Shown one piece after another: positions 49,652 to 58,685 of a DNA stretch of 64,000 bases. Under the pieces are notes generated by a model. It did not search any database, was not told where the DNA came from, and saw only the letters and a list, made by a program, of their open reading frames with translations. Both the position numbers and the translations under genes were made by a program. Position 1 is the first letter of the stretch; each line of letters begins with the position of its first letter. The stretch comes from Streptomyces sp. AM 4-1-1 (lineage in GTDB: Bacteria > Actinomycetota > Actinomycetes > Streptomycetales > Streptomycetaceae). The DNA is taken from contig NZ_CP119145.1 of the NCBI RefSeq assembly GCF_029167625.1, positions 1,054,001 through 1,118,000 of the forward strand, in the 5' to 3' direction.

Positions 49652-49724
49652 GAGGGTGCCTCCGGCGGCTCGGGCGCTGCTGAACGGGCGGGGGTCGGTC
49701 AAGGCGTCGCGCTGACGTTACGGT

Positions 49725-51488
49725 TCAGTGCGCCGCCCGTCCAGATCCGGACGCCTCGACGGGGTGGCGGCCCGCGGGCGACGCGGGGCGCGGGCGCGGC
49801 AGGGCCTCGGTAGCCGGCTCGCGCACCGCACGGGCCCGCGCCGGACGCGGGATGCCCACCGCCTCCCGAAGAACCGCCCGCGCCGTCTCCGGCGTTCCCG
49901 TCCGCCGGGGCGATTCCGTCGCGGCGGGTCCGTGGCCGGCCGGTGGCGGGCACTCCATCGTCCGCGGCAGTCGCAGCGCGGCCAGCGCGCCGAGCAGCAG
50001 CAGGCCGGCGCTGACCAGCAGCGTGACGTGCAGGCCGTGGACGAAGGCGTGACGCGCGGTGCCGCGCAGCGCCGCGCCCAGCGGGCCGCCCAGCCGGGCC
50101 GCCTCCTGGTACGCCTCGCCGAGCGAGTGCGAGGCCGCCGCACCCGCGTCGGCGGGGACGCCCTGCTGGGAGAGCCGGGCGAGCCCGGGGACGTAGGCGG
50201 CGTTCATGACACTGCCGAGCAGCGCGATGCCCAGCCCGGCACCGAGCTGGTACGAGGTCTCGCCGATGGCCGCCGCGCCGCCCGCCCGGTCGGCGGGCGC
50301 CTCGCTGAGCATCGACTCGTACGCGCCGAAGAGCGTGGACTGCAATCCGAAGCCGAGCAGCACGAACCCGCAGGTGAGCAGCACAGGCCGGTCGTGCTGT
50401 CCCATCAGGGTCAGCAGCAGTACCGCCGCCGCGGTGAGCACGAAGCCCCAGCCGACCATCCGGCGCGGGCCGGTGCGGCGCAGGGTGTACGAGCCCGTGG
50501 CGCCCGCCGCCATGGCGGCGAAGGTCAGGGGCAGCAGCCGCAGTCCGGTCTCCAGTGGGCTGAGGTCCAGGACGAGCTGGAGGTACTGGACGGCGATCAG
50601 TTCCAGACCGACCAGGGCGAGCATGGCGAGGACGACACAGCCCACGGCCGTGGAGAAGGCGGGCCGGGCGAACATCCCGATGTCGATCAGCGGCCGCGTG
50701 CGGCGCCGCTGCCGTCGTACGAACAGCGCGAGCAGGGCGAGCCCGGCCGACAGCGGTCCGAGGGTGGCCGGGCCCAGTGGTTCCTCGCCCGCCCCCAGCC
50801 GTTTCACCCCGTAGACCAGGCCGAGGATTCCCGCTGCCGCCGTCAGCGCGCCCCACACGTCCCAGGGTCCGTCGTCGCCACCCCTGGACTCCGGGAGCAG
50901 GAGCCGGCCGACCGGCAGGATCAGTGCCATCAGCGGAACGTTGATCAGGAAGACCGAGCCCCACCAGAAGTGCTCGACGAGGAAGCCCCCGATCACCGGC
51001 CCGGTGGCGGCGCCGACCGCGGCGACCGCGGTCCACACCCCGATGGCCGTGGCCCGTTCGCGCCGGTCGGGGAAGACCTGGCGGAGGATCGACAGCGTCG
51101 CGGGCATGATCATGGCGCCGCCGACACCGAGGAGGGCGCGGGCCGCGATCAGCACTCCGGGGCTGCCCGCGGTGGCCGCGAGCGCGGACGCGACACCGAA
51201 GAGGGCGTATCCGGTGAGCAGCACACGCCGCCGGCCGATCCGGTCGCCGAGGGTCCCGAAGAGGATCAGCAGCGAGGCGCAGACGAGCGGGTAGGCGTCG
51301 ACGATCCACAGCAGTCCGACGGCGCTGGGCCGCAGGTCCTCGGTGAGGGCCGGCACGGCGACGTGGAGCACGGTCGCGTCGAGCGCGACGAGCAGCAGAC
51401 TGAGACAGAGGACGACCAGGACGACCCAGCGATCGCCACCACCGGTGGCCGATGCCGGCCGGTGCCGGCCCGTGGTCGTCCCGGACAT
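49725..51488 (-). CDS. MFS transporter, DHA2 (14-TMS) drug exporter type
   Basis: The 587-residue protein has fourteen hydrophobic helices. Motif A-like sequence is seen in FGTLGDRIGRRRVLLTGYALF and motif C-like in AAVGAATGPVIGGFLVEHFWW. A charged, Pro/Arg-rich C-terminal tail of about 75 residues follows. These are the features of H+-coupled multidrug exporters of the EmrB/QacA group. ATG 51488 follows GGGAGG at ideal spacing; the longer frame to 51623 is rejected. Substrate unknown. A 441-bp AT-rich divergent region separates it from the PAP2 gene. Confidence 0.93.
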   Translation of the reverse strand: MSGTTTGRHRPASATGGGDRWVVLVVLCLSLLLVALDATVLHVAVPALTEDLRPSAVGLLWIVDAYPLVCASLLILFGTLGDRIGRRRVLLTGYALFGVASALAATAGSPGVLIAARALLGVGGAMIMPATLSILRQVFPDRRERATAIGVWTAVAAVGAATGPVIGGFLVEHFWWGSVFLINVPLMALILPVGRLLLPESRGGDDGPWDVWGALTAAAGILGLVYGVKRLGAGEEPLGPATLGPLSAGLALLALFVRRQRRRTRPLIDIGMFARPAFSTAVGCVVLAMLALVGLELIAVQYLQLVLDLSPLETGLRLLPLTFAAMAAGATGSYTLRRTGPRRMVGWGFVLTAAAVLLLTLMGQHDRPVLLTCGFVLLGFGLQSTLFGAYESMLSEAPADRAGGAAAIGETSYQLGAGLGIALLGSVMNAAYVPGLARLSQQGVPADAGAAASHSLGEAYQEAARLGGPLGAALRGTARHAFVHGLHVTLLVSAGLLLLGALAALRLPRTMECPPPAGHGPAATESPRRTGTPETARAVLREAVGIPRPARARAVREPATEALPRPRPASPAGRHPVEASGSGRAAH

Positions 51489-51929
51489 GCGCGTACCTCC
51501 CAAAGGTCCCTCACGGGTCCCTCGCGTCGGCAGGCCGCCCGGGAGCCGGGGCCTCCGGCGTCCCTCGGGCCCGGCATCGACGGGCGAGTGAGCCGTCAGC
51601 GTACGCGAGTTCCATCGGGGCACGCGTGGCCGACCTCATACCTCATCGATCACGCGGTGTGGCGTACGCCACGCCGAGGGGCGGCCGGGAGTCCATGTAC
51701 CGCCCACAACGATCGACAGCGATATCCATATCGATATTACTTCGCACCATTACGTTCATACTCAAACATTTTTACGGGCGCGACACGAAGGCGATTGGCC
51801 GCAAGGCCGTCCGGATTCCCTCGACGCCTTGGAATTACGGGCTTTTCGTGGTCCGGCCCACATCACATCGTCATCACAAACCGGCCGGATGGGCCAGGTC
51901 TCACACTCACTCGCTGTAACGTCGATTGT
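51489..51929. other. 441-bp divergent region with an AT-rich island
   Basis: The segment from about 51719 to 51775 is unusually AT-rich for this genome (for example ATATCGATATTACTTCGC and TTCATACTCAAACATTTTTA). It carries the nested palindromes at 51720-51737. Further right, TAACGTCGATTGT immediately before 51930 may be the -10 region of a leaderless PAP2 transcript. No gene is evident. Confidence 0.45.
51720..51737. promoter_or_regulatory. Nested AT-rich palindromes
   Basis: CGATATCCATATCG (51720-51733) is an inverted repeat with a 2-bp spacer and overlaps ATATCGATAT (51728-51737), a perfect 10-bp palindrome. They sit in an AT-rich island between the MFS and PAP2 promoters and are good candidates for a regulator site. 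Confidence 0.5.
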
Positions 51930-53057
51930 GTGCGTACCGACATCTTTGCCCGCCTGGACCGGGAGCCGGAACCGCCGAAGATAGAGATCCCGCGGATGAG
52001 CCGTCACCGCATCGCTCTCTTCGGCGGGACCTTGGCGTTCTATCTCGCCATCGTCGTGGCCGTGCTGGTCTCTTCCTGGCTGGTGACCCTGGACTGGAAG
52101 GTCATGCTCTTCCGGCCGTACCAGCAGTGGCCCGAACTCCACGCCTTCCTCGATTACTACATCGTGCTCGGCCAGCGTGGCCCCACGGCCGTGATGGTCG
52201 CCTGCTGGCTCGGCTGGCGCTCCTGGCGGCAGCACACACTGCGGCCGCTGCTCACCCTGGGCACCTCGCTGCTGCTGCTCAACATGACGGTGGGCGCGGT
52301 CAAACTCGGTCTGGGCCGCCTCGGTCCGCACTACGCCACCCAGATCGGCTCGGCCGAGCTCTTCGCCGGCGGCGATATATTTCCCTCGGGTCACACCGCG
52401 AACGCCGTGGTGACCTGGGGAATTCTCGCGTATCTGGCCACCACGCCACGGGCCAGACGCTATCTGTCGGCCACGTCGGCCGTCGTCTCTCTCGGCGTGG
52501 GACTCACGACCGTCTACCTCGGGACGCACTGGCTCAGCGATGTGCTGCTCGGCTGGGCGGCCGGACTGCTGATCCTGCTGGGGCTGCCCTGGTGCGAACC
52601 CCTGATCACCCGCGCCGAGGAGACGATCTTCGCCGTGCGCGCGTGGTGGCGGGCGCGCGGGAGTCGGCGGGTGGCCGTCCCGGTCGCGGCCGACGAGCCG
52701 CACGTGGTGTGCACCTCACGGCGGGACGGCTCGGCCGTCGCTCTCAGCACCGCCCCGGGCGTACGGACCGCACCAGCCCCGGCGTCCGGTTCCGGTACGG
52801 ACATCGGCGCCGAGACCCGTACCGACACCCGCGACGGGAGCCCGGCACGCGAGCCGGTCGCCGCGGCGAGCGCCCGCTTCACCCCGGCCGCTGCCCCTGC
52901 TCCGGGCTCCGGGACCCGGGCACGGGCGCACTCGGTGCGTTCGGAGCGGATGCCCGTCACTCCGGTCGGCAGCCGTCGGCCGCCGCCGCACACGGACCGG
53001 GCCCCCCGGGGCGGCACGGCCGCACCTGCTCCGGCCCGCCCGGTGACGGGCGGCTGA
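51930..53057 (+). CDS. PAP2-family membrane phosphatase
   Basis: The 375-residue protein has five or six helices and the three PAP2 motifs: KLGLGRLGP (residues 125-133), FPSGHTANAV with the catalytic PSGH at 152-155, and TTVYLGTHWLSD with H200 and D204. It should remove phosphate from a lipid or isoprenoid phosphate (for example undecaprenyl-PP or PA) outside or within the membrane. A disordered Ala/Pro/Arg-rich tail of about 130 residues follows. Start GTG 51930 (VRTDIFARLDREPEPPK) has no Shine-Dalgarno and may be leaderless; ATG 51996 is an alternative. Confidence 0.9.
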   Translation: MRTDIFARLDREPEPPKIEIPRMSRHRIALFGGTLAFYLAIVVAVLVSSWLVTLDWKVMLFRPYQQWPELHAFLDYYIVLGQRGPTAVMVACWLGWRSWRQHTLRPLLTLGTSLLLLNMTVGAVKLGLGRLGPHYATQIGSAELFAGGDIFPSGHTANAVVTWGILAYLATTPRARRYLSATSAVVSLGVGLTTVYLGTHWLSDVLLGWAAGLLILLGLPWCEPLITRAEETIFAVRAWWRARGSRRVAVPVAADEPHVVCTSRRDGSAVALSTAPGVRTAPAPASGSGTDIGAETRTDTRDGSPAREPVAAASARFTPAAAPAPGSGTRARAHSVRSERMPVTPVGSRRPPPHTDRAPRGGTAAPAPARPVTGG

Positions 53058-53100
53058 GCGGCCGGGAAGGCCGGGGGCGGTACGCACAAGCGCCCCCGCC

Positions 53101-53137
53101 GGGTGAAGGCTCCGACCAGAGGTCGGGGCCTTCACCC
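53101..53137. terminator. Bidirectional terminator hairpin
   Basis: GGGTGAAGGC-T-CCGACC and GGTCGG-G-GCCTTCACCC form a stem of 17 bp (one G-T wobble) with loop AGA between the convergent PAP2 and I78 genes, whose stops are at 53057 and 53140. Confidence 0.85.
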
Positions 53138-53139
53138 GT

Positions 53140-53355
53140 TCATCCCACCCAGCAGCGGGTCACGGCGCCCGCCTCCACCTCGAAGTTGATCCTGCCGAAC
53201 CGGAACTCCATGGTGATGACCGTGCCCGGCGGCAGCGCTCTGACCGTGGTCCAGCCGCGCTCCCGGGCCCGCGACTCAGCGGTCGCGGCGTCGAGGCCGA
53301 CATACGGCTCCGGAGCGTCGTCCGGCTGGGCGGGAGGGTTCGGTACGGATGTCAT
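53140..53355 (-). CDS. I78-family peptidase inhibitor-like protein
   Basis: The 71-residue protein has the I78 shape: YVGLDAATAESRARERGW followed by TVRALPPGTVITMEFRFG, RINFEVEAGAVTRCWVG at the end. Short proteins with this pG-x-VT-x-(D/E)-x-R-x-x-R-x-N-x-x-V-x-x-G pattern are putative serine-protease inhibitors. No signal peptide is seen, so an internal role is possible. ATG 53355 is the only likely start. It lies next to the terminator and convergent with the PAP2 gene. Confidence 0.8.
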   Translation of the reverse strand: MTSVPNPPAQPDDAPEPYVGLDAATAESRARERGWTTVRALPPGTVITMEFRFGRINFEVEAGAVTRCWVG

Positions 53356-53851
53356 GCCCCCACCGTAGGGGGCCGCGCGCGGAGACGGAAACGGTCCCGG
53401 CCGGGGCGGTCACGTCACCCTCACATCCGCCACCGGTCACGCTTGTGTCACAAGATCACGACACACGTTCGCATCAGTCGACTTCACCCGAACGAGAAGT
53501 GCGCGACCGGTCGCCCGGTAATTGAACAACCCTGAAGAATCCGGGGCGTGAAGGCCAGAAGAAAGCGCCGGAATACCCCGGCGAGAAGAGAATCCTTTTC
53601 TCGTACCGGGAGCGTCACACGAATGGCATGACACCGGGCGGAATTCCGGACCTCTTATGTCAACCTTATCTTTGGCTTATGGGTCCATGAAGGCGGCCCG
53701 GGTGCCCCGGTCCGTCGGAGCACACCGGCCGGTACGGGACCGGGTCGATCCGCTCCCGGCTCCCGGAGCCCGGAAGGGGCGGACCGGGCCCGGGCCACCC
53801 GGTCCGCGACGGCCGGCCCGGCGGTCCGATCACCTCGAAGTCGCGGCCAAA
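53356..53851. other. Non-coding stretch with stacked hairpins
   Basis: This part of the 796-bp gap contains CTTGTG-T-CACAAG (53442-53454), CGCCGG/CCGGCG (53566-53583) immediately followed by CGAGAA/TTCTCG (53582-53603), and an AT-rich promoter-like segment ATGTCAACCTTATCTTTGGC near 53657-53676. No convincing gene is present; open frames have no ribosome binding site and Arg/Pro-rich content. The gap then continues with repeat copy C, and about 140 bp of featureless GC-rich DNA lies before 54152. Confidence 0.4.
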
Positions 53852-54014
53852 GGGCTGTCCCGCGATCCGTGGTGGATCAGCGTGCGGCGTCGGATGCGGT
53901 GCATCGCAAGGCGGAAGAACGTCCGCGTACTGGATGTACGGGGACGTTCCCACAACGCCGCGAGGTGCCGTAGCTGTCGTCGCACGCCCACCAGGGATCA
54001 CGGGACAGCTCCAA
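53852..54014 (+). repeat. MITE-like structured repeat, full copy C
   Basis: This is the best preserved copy. The left end GGGCTGTCCCGCGATCC (53852-53868) and the right end GGATCACGGGACAGCTCC (to about 54012) are terminal inverted repeats. Inside lies a long hairpin AACGTCC-G-CGTAC-TGGAT-GTACG-G-GGACGTT (53918-53948). Copy A (23389-23550) aligns across the whole length; copy B (35979-36055) matches the right end inverted. There is no coding capacity. Confidence 0.75.
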
Positions 54015-54151
54015 GGGCCCGGCGGGACGGCGGCGGCCCGCAGCCGACGGGAAGGGGACGGCCCCGCAGTCGGTGGAAGAAGGGGACGGGTCCCGGTCGG
54101 CGGAGGGGACGGGCCCCGGCCGACGAAAAGAAACGGGTGTCCCCGCCGCGC

Positions 54152-55444
54152 TCAGCCCGCCCTGCGCGCGCGGATCACGTCCGCGGCCTTGTGACGGAGT
54201 GCGTACGCCCCGTCCAGCACGTCTCCCCGGGCGCGGTGGAACGCGGTGCCCAGGGCGCCGAGGGAGTGGCCTCGCGCCGCGTTCGGTCCGGGGCCGGCCA
54301 GTTCGGTGAACAGCCTCTCGTGCCGTTCGGCGATCCGGGCCGGGTCGAACCGCTCCGCCGCGGTGAGCGCGGCCCGCCCCAGCCGCAGCCGCAGTCCGTC
54401 GTCGTCGATGAGGCTGAGCAGCGCCTTCGCGACGGCGTGCTGGTCCCCGGTGGGCACCAGCACGCCGTCGACGCCGTCGTCGATGATCTCGCGGGGGCCG
54501 TGCGGACAGTCGGTGGCGACGACCGGCAGTCCGCAGCGCATCGCCTCGACGATGGTCATGCCGAAGGACTCCCGGTCCGAGGTCACCGCGGCGACGGACC
54601 CCTTGGGCCACTCCGCCTCCATCGGATGGACCGAACCCATCAGGAAGACGTGGTCGTCGAGTCCGAGCCGGGAGACAAGGGCGTCCAGCGCCCGCCGCTC
54701 GTTTCCGGACGCGTCACCGCCGCCGTAGACGCGCAGCCGCCAGTCCGGGCGGACCTCGACGACCTCGGCGAAGGCCCGTACGAGCAGGTCGTACCGCTTG
54801 ACCTTGTGGAGCCGGCCCGCGGCGACGACCCACTTCTCCGTCCCGTCCGCTGGCGCGGCGGCCGGGGCGGGCACGCTGTTCGCGATGGACTCGACGCGCA
54901 CGCCCGGCAGCCTCAGCCGGGTCCGGTAGTCCCGGGCGTCCGCCTCGGTGACGGTGGTAAGCGCGTCGAGCAGCCCGTAGCGGTACCCGATCTCGCGGCG
55001 CAGCCGGTAGCCGTGGCTGTCGAGGGTCAGGTGCTCCTGACCGACCCGGACCGGGCCCCGCCTGGTCTGTCTGCTGATGTGCACGTTGAGGCCGGGACGG
55101 GTCCCGACGACCACGTCCGCCTCCAGGGACCGCAGATGAGCGGCGATCCGGGCGTCGGTGAGCACGCTGTACTGCTTGTACCTGGTGTCGCCGCCCGGGA
55201 ACACCGAGGCCGCCCTGGCATGCTCCGGGCGGTCGCCGTCGTACGTGGGGCTCTTCTTCCGCAGGTCCACGAGATGGCTCATCCGGACCCCGGCGGGGGC
55301 GCCGAGCGCGGGGTCGTCACGGTGCCGGAAGACCGACACGATCTCGACGTCGTGGTGTTCGGCCAGCGTCCCGGCGAGGTTGAAGGTCGTGCGGATCGTG
55401 CCGCCGATGCCGTACGCGTTGTGGAGCAGAAATGAAATGTGCAT
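54152..55444 (-). CDS. Family 4 glycosyltransferase (GT-B)
   Basis: The 430-residue protein starts MHISFLLHNAYGIGGTIRT and carries the GT4 blocks: KWVVAAGRLHKVKRYDLLVRAF, RLRVYGGGDASGNE, FLMGSVHPMEAEW and the nucleotide-sugar motif ESFGMTIVEAMRCGLPVVATD. It transfers a sugar from a nucleotide donor, probably to a lipid, secondary metabolite or glycan. No neighbour identifies the acceptor. ATG 55444 or an upstream ATG 55456 (MRRRMHIS) can start it; a GGGGG stretch upstream favours 55444. Orphan gene between the repeat element and a conserved unknown. Confidence 0.9.
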   Translation of the reverse strand: MHISFLLHNAYGIGGTIRTTFNLAGTLAEHHDVEIVSVFRHRDDPALGAPAGVRMSHLVDLRKKSPTYDGDRPEHARAASVFPGGDTRYKQYSVLTDARIAAHLRSLEADVVVGTRPGLNVHISRQTRRGPVRVGQEHLTLDSHGYRLRREIGYRYGLLDALTTVTEADARDYRTRLRLPGVRVESIANSVPAPAAAPADGTEKWVVAAGRLHKVKRYDLLVRAFAEVVEVRPDWRLRVYGGGDASGNERRALDALVSRLGLDDHVFLMGSVHPMEAEWPKGSVAAVTSDRESFGMTIVEAMRCGLPVVATDCPHGPREIIDDGVDGVLVPTGDQHAVAKALLSLIDDDGLRLRLGRAALTAAERFDPARIAERHERLFTELAGPGPNAARGHSLGALGTAFHRARGDVLDGAYALRHKAADVIRARRAG

Positions 55445-55738
55445 GCGCCGCCGCATCCCCCTGGTCAACTGGTCTGCTGGGACTGTACTGGCCCGCGCCT
55501 CCTCGCACAGAATTCGCACAGAGGTCGGAACCGGGGGCGGGCCGTGTCCCGGCCCGCCCGGAGAGCCGCAGGCCGGGGCGGGCGTGCGCCGGGGCGGAGA
55601 GCCGTCCCGGTGGTCCGTGGCTGCCCATGGGTTCGATTCCGTTCCCCTCGGTGCGTGACTCCGGCCGCGGATCGGCCGTTGTCCTCTGCATGAGCCGGGA
55701 CCAGCCCGGCGCACGCACCGAGTTCGAGGAGCCACCCC

Positions 55739-56521
55739 GTGCCGCGCATGCTCGACGTCAGCGAGGACGTACGCGCCGAGATCGGCGATGCCGAAGCCGA
55801 CCGGCTGCTCGTCGGCGACAACACCCCGGGCAGTTACGACTGCACTTCCTGCCGCACCCCGGGCGACTCCGAGCAGGAGCGCACCAGCACCGTGCTGTTC
55901 GTGGGCGACGAGACCGCGGTCCTCGCCTTCGCCCACGCGACGTGCATCCCCTCGCAGGTCGTCCAGGTCTCGGAGGACCAGCTCCAGGGGGCCGTACGGA
56001 GCATCACCGGAGGCGAATCCGAGGTCCCGGACGGTCTCGGGCCCGAACAGGCCGTTCTCGGCGTCACCAGCGGCCTGGTGCTCATCGGCGAGGATCTGCA
56101 TCCGGCGCTGGTCGTCGAACCGACCGGTCCGATCGCCCGTCCGGGGACCGACGGCAGCGGGGGCGATGTCTTCCTCCAGCTCCTGATGGAACAGGGCTTC
56201 CACCCGGTCGCCGATGTGAACCAGGAGCCCGCCGTGCTCTCCGGCTGGTCGGTGCTGCTCGCCGTGGGCCGGCTGCACGCCGTGCTCCAGCCCGGCACGG
56301 GCGGCGGCTCCCCCGTCGCGTGGTGGCAGGCCCACCAGCCGCTCCAGGTCACCGACGGCTGGCGGACGGCGGCGACCAAGTCCCGGACGGTGCTCGTGTA
56401 CGCGGCCCCGGCCGGTTCGATCGGCCAGCAACCGCGCGAGGACCTGCTCCGCGACGCGCTGGAGAAGGCCGCGGCCGGCGGGTTGCTGGTGGCGGCCGCG
56501 ATGCCACTGGCCGGTACCTGA
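55739..56521 (+). CDS. Conserved hypothetical protein
   Basis: I do not recognise the function of this 260-residue soluble protein. It has a single Cys-x2-Cys pair (CTSC at about residues 35-38, followed by TPGDSEQERTSTVLFVGDET) and a later Cys in HATCIPSQVVQ. Otherwise it is a mixed alpha/beta sequence with VLGVTSGLVLIGEDLHPALVVEPTG and WSVLLAVGRLHAVLQPG. The Cys residues may bind a metal. GAGGAG at 55726-55731 precedes GTG 55739, and the ATG at 55748 is an alternative. It is divergent from the GT4 gene and followed by a small gene 124 bp later. Confidence 0.8.
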   Translation: MPRMLDVSEDVRAEIGDAEADRLLVGDNTPGSYDCTSCRTPGDSEQERTSTVLFVGDETAVLAFAHATCIPSQVVQVSEDQLQGAVRSITGGESEVPDGLGPEQAVLGVTSGLVLIGEDLHPALVVEPTGPIARPGTDGSGGDVFLQLLMEQGFHPVADVNQEPAVLSGWSVLLAVGRLHAVLQPGTGGGSPVAWWQAHQPLQVTDGWRTAATKSRTVLVYAAPAGSIGQQPREDLLRDALEKAAAGGLLVAAAMPLAGT

Positions 56522-56645
56522 GCGAGCCTGGCGCCTCCCCGTCAGACACCGCCGGTCGCGGCACCGGGCACTGAATCACCCGCGGCGAACAGCTGTTTCC
56601 CCGTCCGGCCCGCATCCGACGGCCCACAGGGTCGTTGGCAGATAC

Positions 56646-56999
56646 GTGCACCCATACGACTCCTCGCGTCAGCCCCAGAGCCAGATCCCTGCCATGCGTC
56701 CGTCGCAGGAGCCATCGGGCGGTCCTTCCCGCACCCCGATCTACGACGCGCTGTACGCCGAGTTCCGGCGGTCCTTCCGGGCGTTGCCCGGCGACCGGAG
56801 CGGCGAGGAGGATCTGGCCTTCCCGGCGTTCGGCGGCGGCTTCTTCGGCAGCCGCCCGCCGCTGGGCGGCCACTCCGGGCACGGCGGGAGCGGTGGGCAG
56901 GGCGCGCACCAGGGGAACCTCGGCGCCTGGCAGCGGGTCGGCAGGCATGCGGGCCGGGCCCGGCCCGCGGCCCTGCCTCCCGGGCCCCGAGGCGTCTGA
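56646..56999 (+). CDS. Small conserved hypothetical protein
   Basis: A 117-residue protein, mostly disordered, with one folded-looking segment IYDALYAEFRRSFRALPGDR (about residues 32-51) and EEDLAFPAFGGGFFG. The remainder is Gly/His/Arg-rich. The start is GTG 56646; ATG 56694 would give a shorter version that still contains the core. It may be a Streptomyces-specific protein of unknown role; no signal peptide or helix. Confidence 0.55.
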   Translation: MHPYDSSRQPQSQIPAMRPSQEPSGGPSRTPIYDALYAEFRRSFRALPGDRSGEEDLAFPAFGGGFFGSRPPLGGHSGHGGSGGQGAHQGNLGAWQRVGRHAGRARPAALPPGPRGV

Positions 57000-57063
57000 A
57001 CGCTCGGCGCGCGGCCCGGTGTCCGTCCCCCGGTCACCGGGACCGGGGCATGCGCGCCCGGCC

Positions 57064-57115
57064 GTGACAGAGCCCCGGACCGTTCGTCCTCGCGAACGGT
57101 CCGGGGCTCTGTCAC
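57064..57115 (-). terminator. Perfect 23-bp hairpin terminator after der
   Basis: GTGACAGAGCCCCGGACCGT plus TCG at 57064-57086 and its exact complement at 57093-57115 with a 6-nt loop, about 20 bp past the der stop. It is the longest perfect stem in the window. Confidence 0.9.
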
Positions 57116-57134
57116 GCCCTGCGGGCGCCTTCCG

Positions 57135-58604
57135 TCACTTGTTGCGGCCGCGCTTCTCGCGGACCCGGACCGAGATGTGGATCGGGGTGCCCTCGAAGCC
57201 GAATTCCTCGCGGAGCCGTCGCTCCACGAACCGCCGGTAGCCGTGCTCCAGGAAGCCGGAGGCGAAGAGCACGAAGCGCGGCGGCTTCGTCCCGGCCTGT
57301 GTGCCGAAGAGGATGCGGGGCTGCTTGCCACCGCGGATCGGGTGCGGGTGGGAGGCGACGATCTCACCGAGGAAGGCGTTCAGCCGGCCGGTCGGGACCC
57401 GGGTCTCCCAGCCTTCGAGGGCCGTCTCGATCGCCGGGACCAGCCGCTCCATGTGGCGGCCGGTGAGGGCCGAGACATTGACGCGCGGGGCCCAGGCGAT
57501 CTGCGCGAGCTCGGTCTCGATCTCGCGCTCCAGGTAGTAGCGGCGCTCCTCGTCGAGGGTGTCCCACTTGTTGAACGCGACGACCAGCGCGCGCCCGGAC
57601 TCCACGGCCATGGTGATGATGCGCTGGTCCTGGACGCTGATGGACTCCCCGGCGTCGATCAGCACGACGGCGACCTCGGCCTTCTCGACGGCGGCGGCCG
57701 TCCGCAGCGAGGCGTAGTAGTCCGCGCCCTCCTGGAGGTGGACGCGGCGGCGGATTCCGGCCGTGTCGATGAACTTCCAGGTGATCCCGCCGAGCTGGAT
57801 CAGCTCGTCGACCGGGTCTCGGGTGGTACCCGCCTGCTCGTTGACGACGACGCGGTCCTCCTTCGCCACCTTGTTGAGCAGTGAGGACTTGCCGACGTTC
57901 GGACGGCCGATGAGCGCGATCCGGCGCGGTCCGCCGATGGTGGTGCCGAAGGTCTGCGCGGGCGCGTCGGGCAGCGCTTCGAGGACGGCGTCCAGCATGT
58001 CCCCGGTGCCGCGGCCGTGCAGCGAGGAGACGGGGTGCGGCTCGCCGAGACCCAGCGACCAGAGCGCGGTGGCGTCCGCCTCGCCGCTCTGTCCGTCGAC
58101 CTTGTTGGCGCACAGCACCACGGGCTTGCCCGCCCGGCGCAGGAGCTTGACGACGGCCTCGTCGGTGTCGGTCGCACCGACCGTCGAGTCGACCACGAAG
58201 ACCACCGCGTCGGCGGCCTCGATGGCGTACTCGGCCTGGGCGGCGACGGAGGCGTCGATGCCGAGGACGTCCTGCTCCCAGCCGCCCGTGTCGACGACCT
58301 TGAAGCGGCGGCCCGCCCATTCGGCCTCGTAGGTGACGCGGTCGCGGGTGACGCCCGGTTTGTCCTCGACGACCGCCTCGCGGCGGCCGATGATCCGGTT
58401 CACCAGGGTCGACTTACCGACGTTGGGCCGGCCGACCACGGCGAGGACCGGCAGGGGTCCGTGACCGGCCTCGCCGATCGCGCCCTCGATGTCCTCGGGG
58501 TCGAAACCCTCCTGCGCGGCGAGCTCCATGAACTCCGCGTACTCGGCGTCGCCAAGCGCTCCGTGCTCGTGGTCCGAGCCGTCGGAGTGAATCTGGTCGT
58601 TCAT
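57135..58604 (-). CDS. der: Ribosome biogenesis GTPase Der
   Basis: The 489-residue protein has two GTPase domains, each with GRPNVGKS (residues 58-65 and 233-240). G3 and G4 motifs in order are DTGGWE, NKVD, then DTAGI and NKWD. A C-terminal KH-like domain ends [11 protein letters not shown]. It is EngA/Der, required for 50S subunit maturation. The acidic N-terminal extension of about 50 residues before the first G domain is typical of actinobacteria. ATG 58604 ([10 protein letters not shown]) has an AGAGGA site upstream; the longer frame to 58664 is rejected. Last gene of the aroH-tyrA-cmk-plsC-der string. Confidence 0.97.
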   Translation of the reverse strand: MNDQIHSDGSDHEHGALGDAEYAEFMELAAQEGFDPEDIEGAIGEAGHGPLPVLAVVGRPNVGKSTLVNRIIGRREAVVEDKPGVTRDRVTYEAEWAGRRFKVVDTGGWEQDVLGIDASVAAQAEYAIEAADAVVFVVDSTVGATDTDEAVVKLLRRAGKPVVLCANKVDGQSGEADATALWSLGLGEPHPVSSLHGRGTGDMLDAVLEALPDAPAQTFGTTIGGPRRIALIGRPNVGKSSLLNKVAKEDRVVVNEQAGTTRDPVDELIQLGGITWKFIDTAGIRRRVHLQEGADYYASLRTAAAVEKAEVAVVLIDAGESISVQDQRIITMAVESGRALVVAFNKWDTLDEERRYYLEREIETELAQIAWAPRVNVSALTGRHMERLVPAIETALEGWETRVPTGRLNAFLGEIVASHPHPIRGGKQPRILFGTQAGTKPPRFVLFASGFLEHGYRRFVERRLREEFGFEGTPIHISVRVREKRGRNK

Positions 58605-58685
58605 GAAGTCCGTTCCTCTTTGCATCTTCATCGATGGACCACGATCGCGCGGTCCACTACTCAAGTCTTACCCGGTGAGTCTCGC

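Noticed and set aside
49728..51929. Long plus-strand extension upstream of the PAP2 gene
   Set aside because: Antisense shadow of the MFS gene; composition is Arg/Glu/Gln/Gly-rich with no domain.
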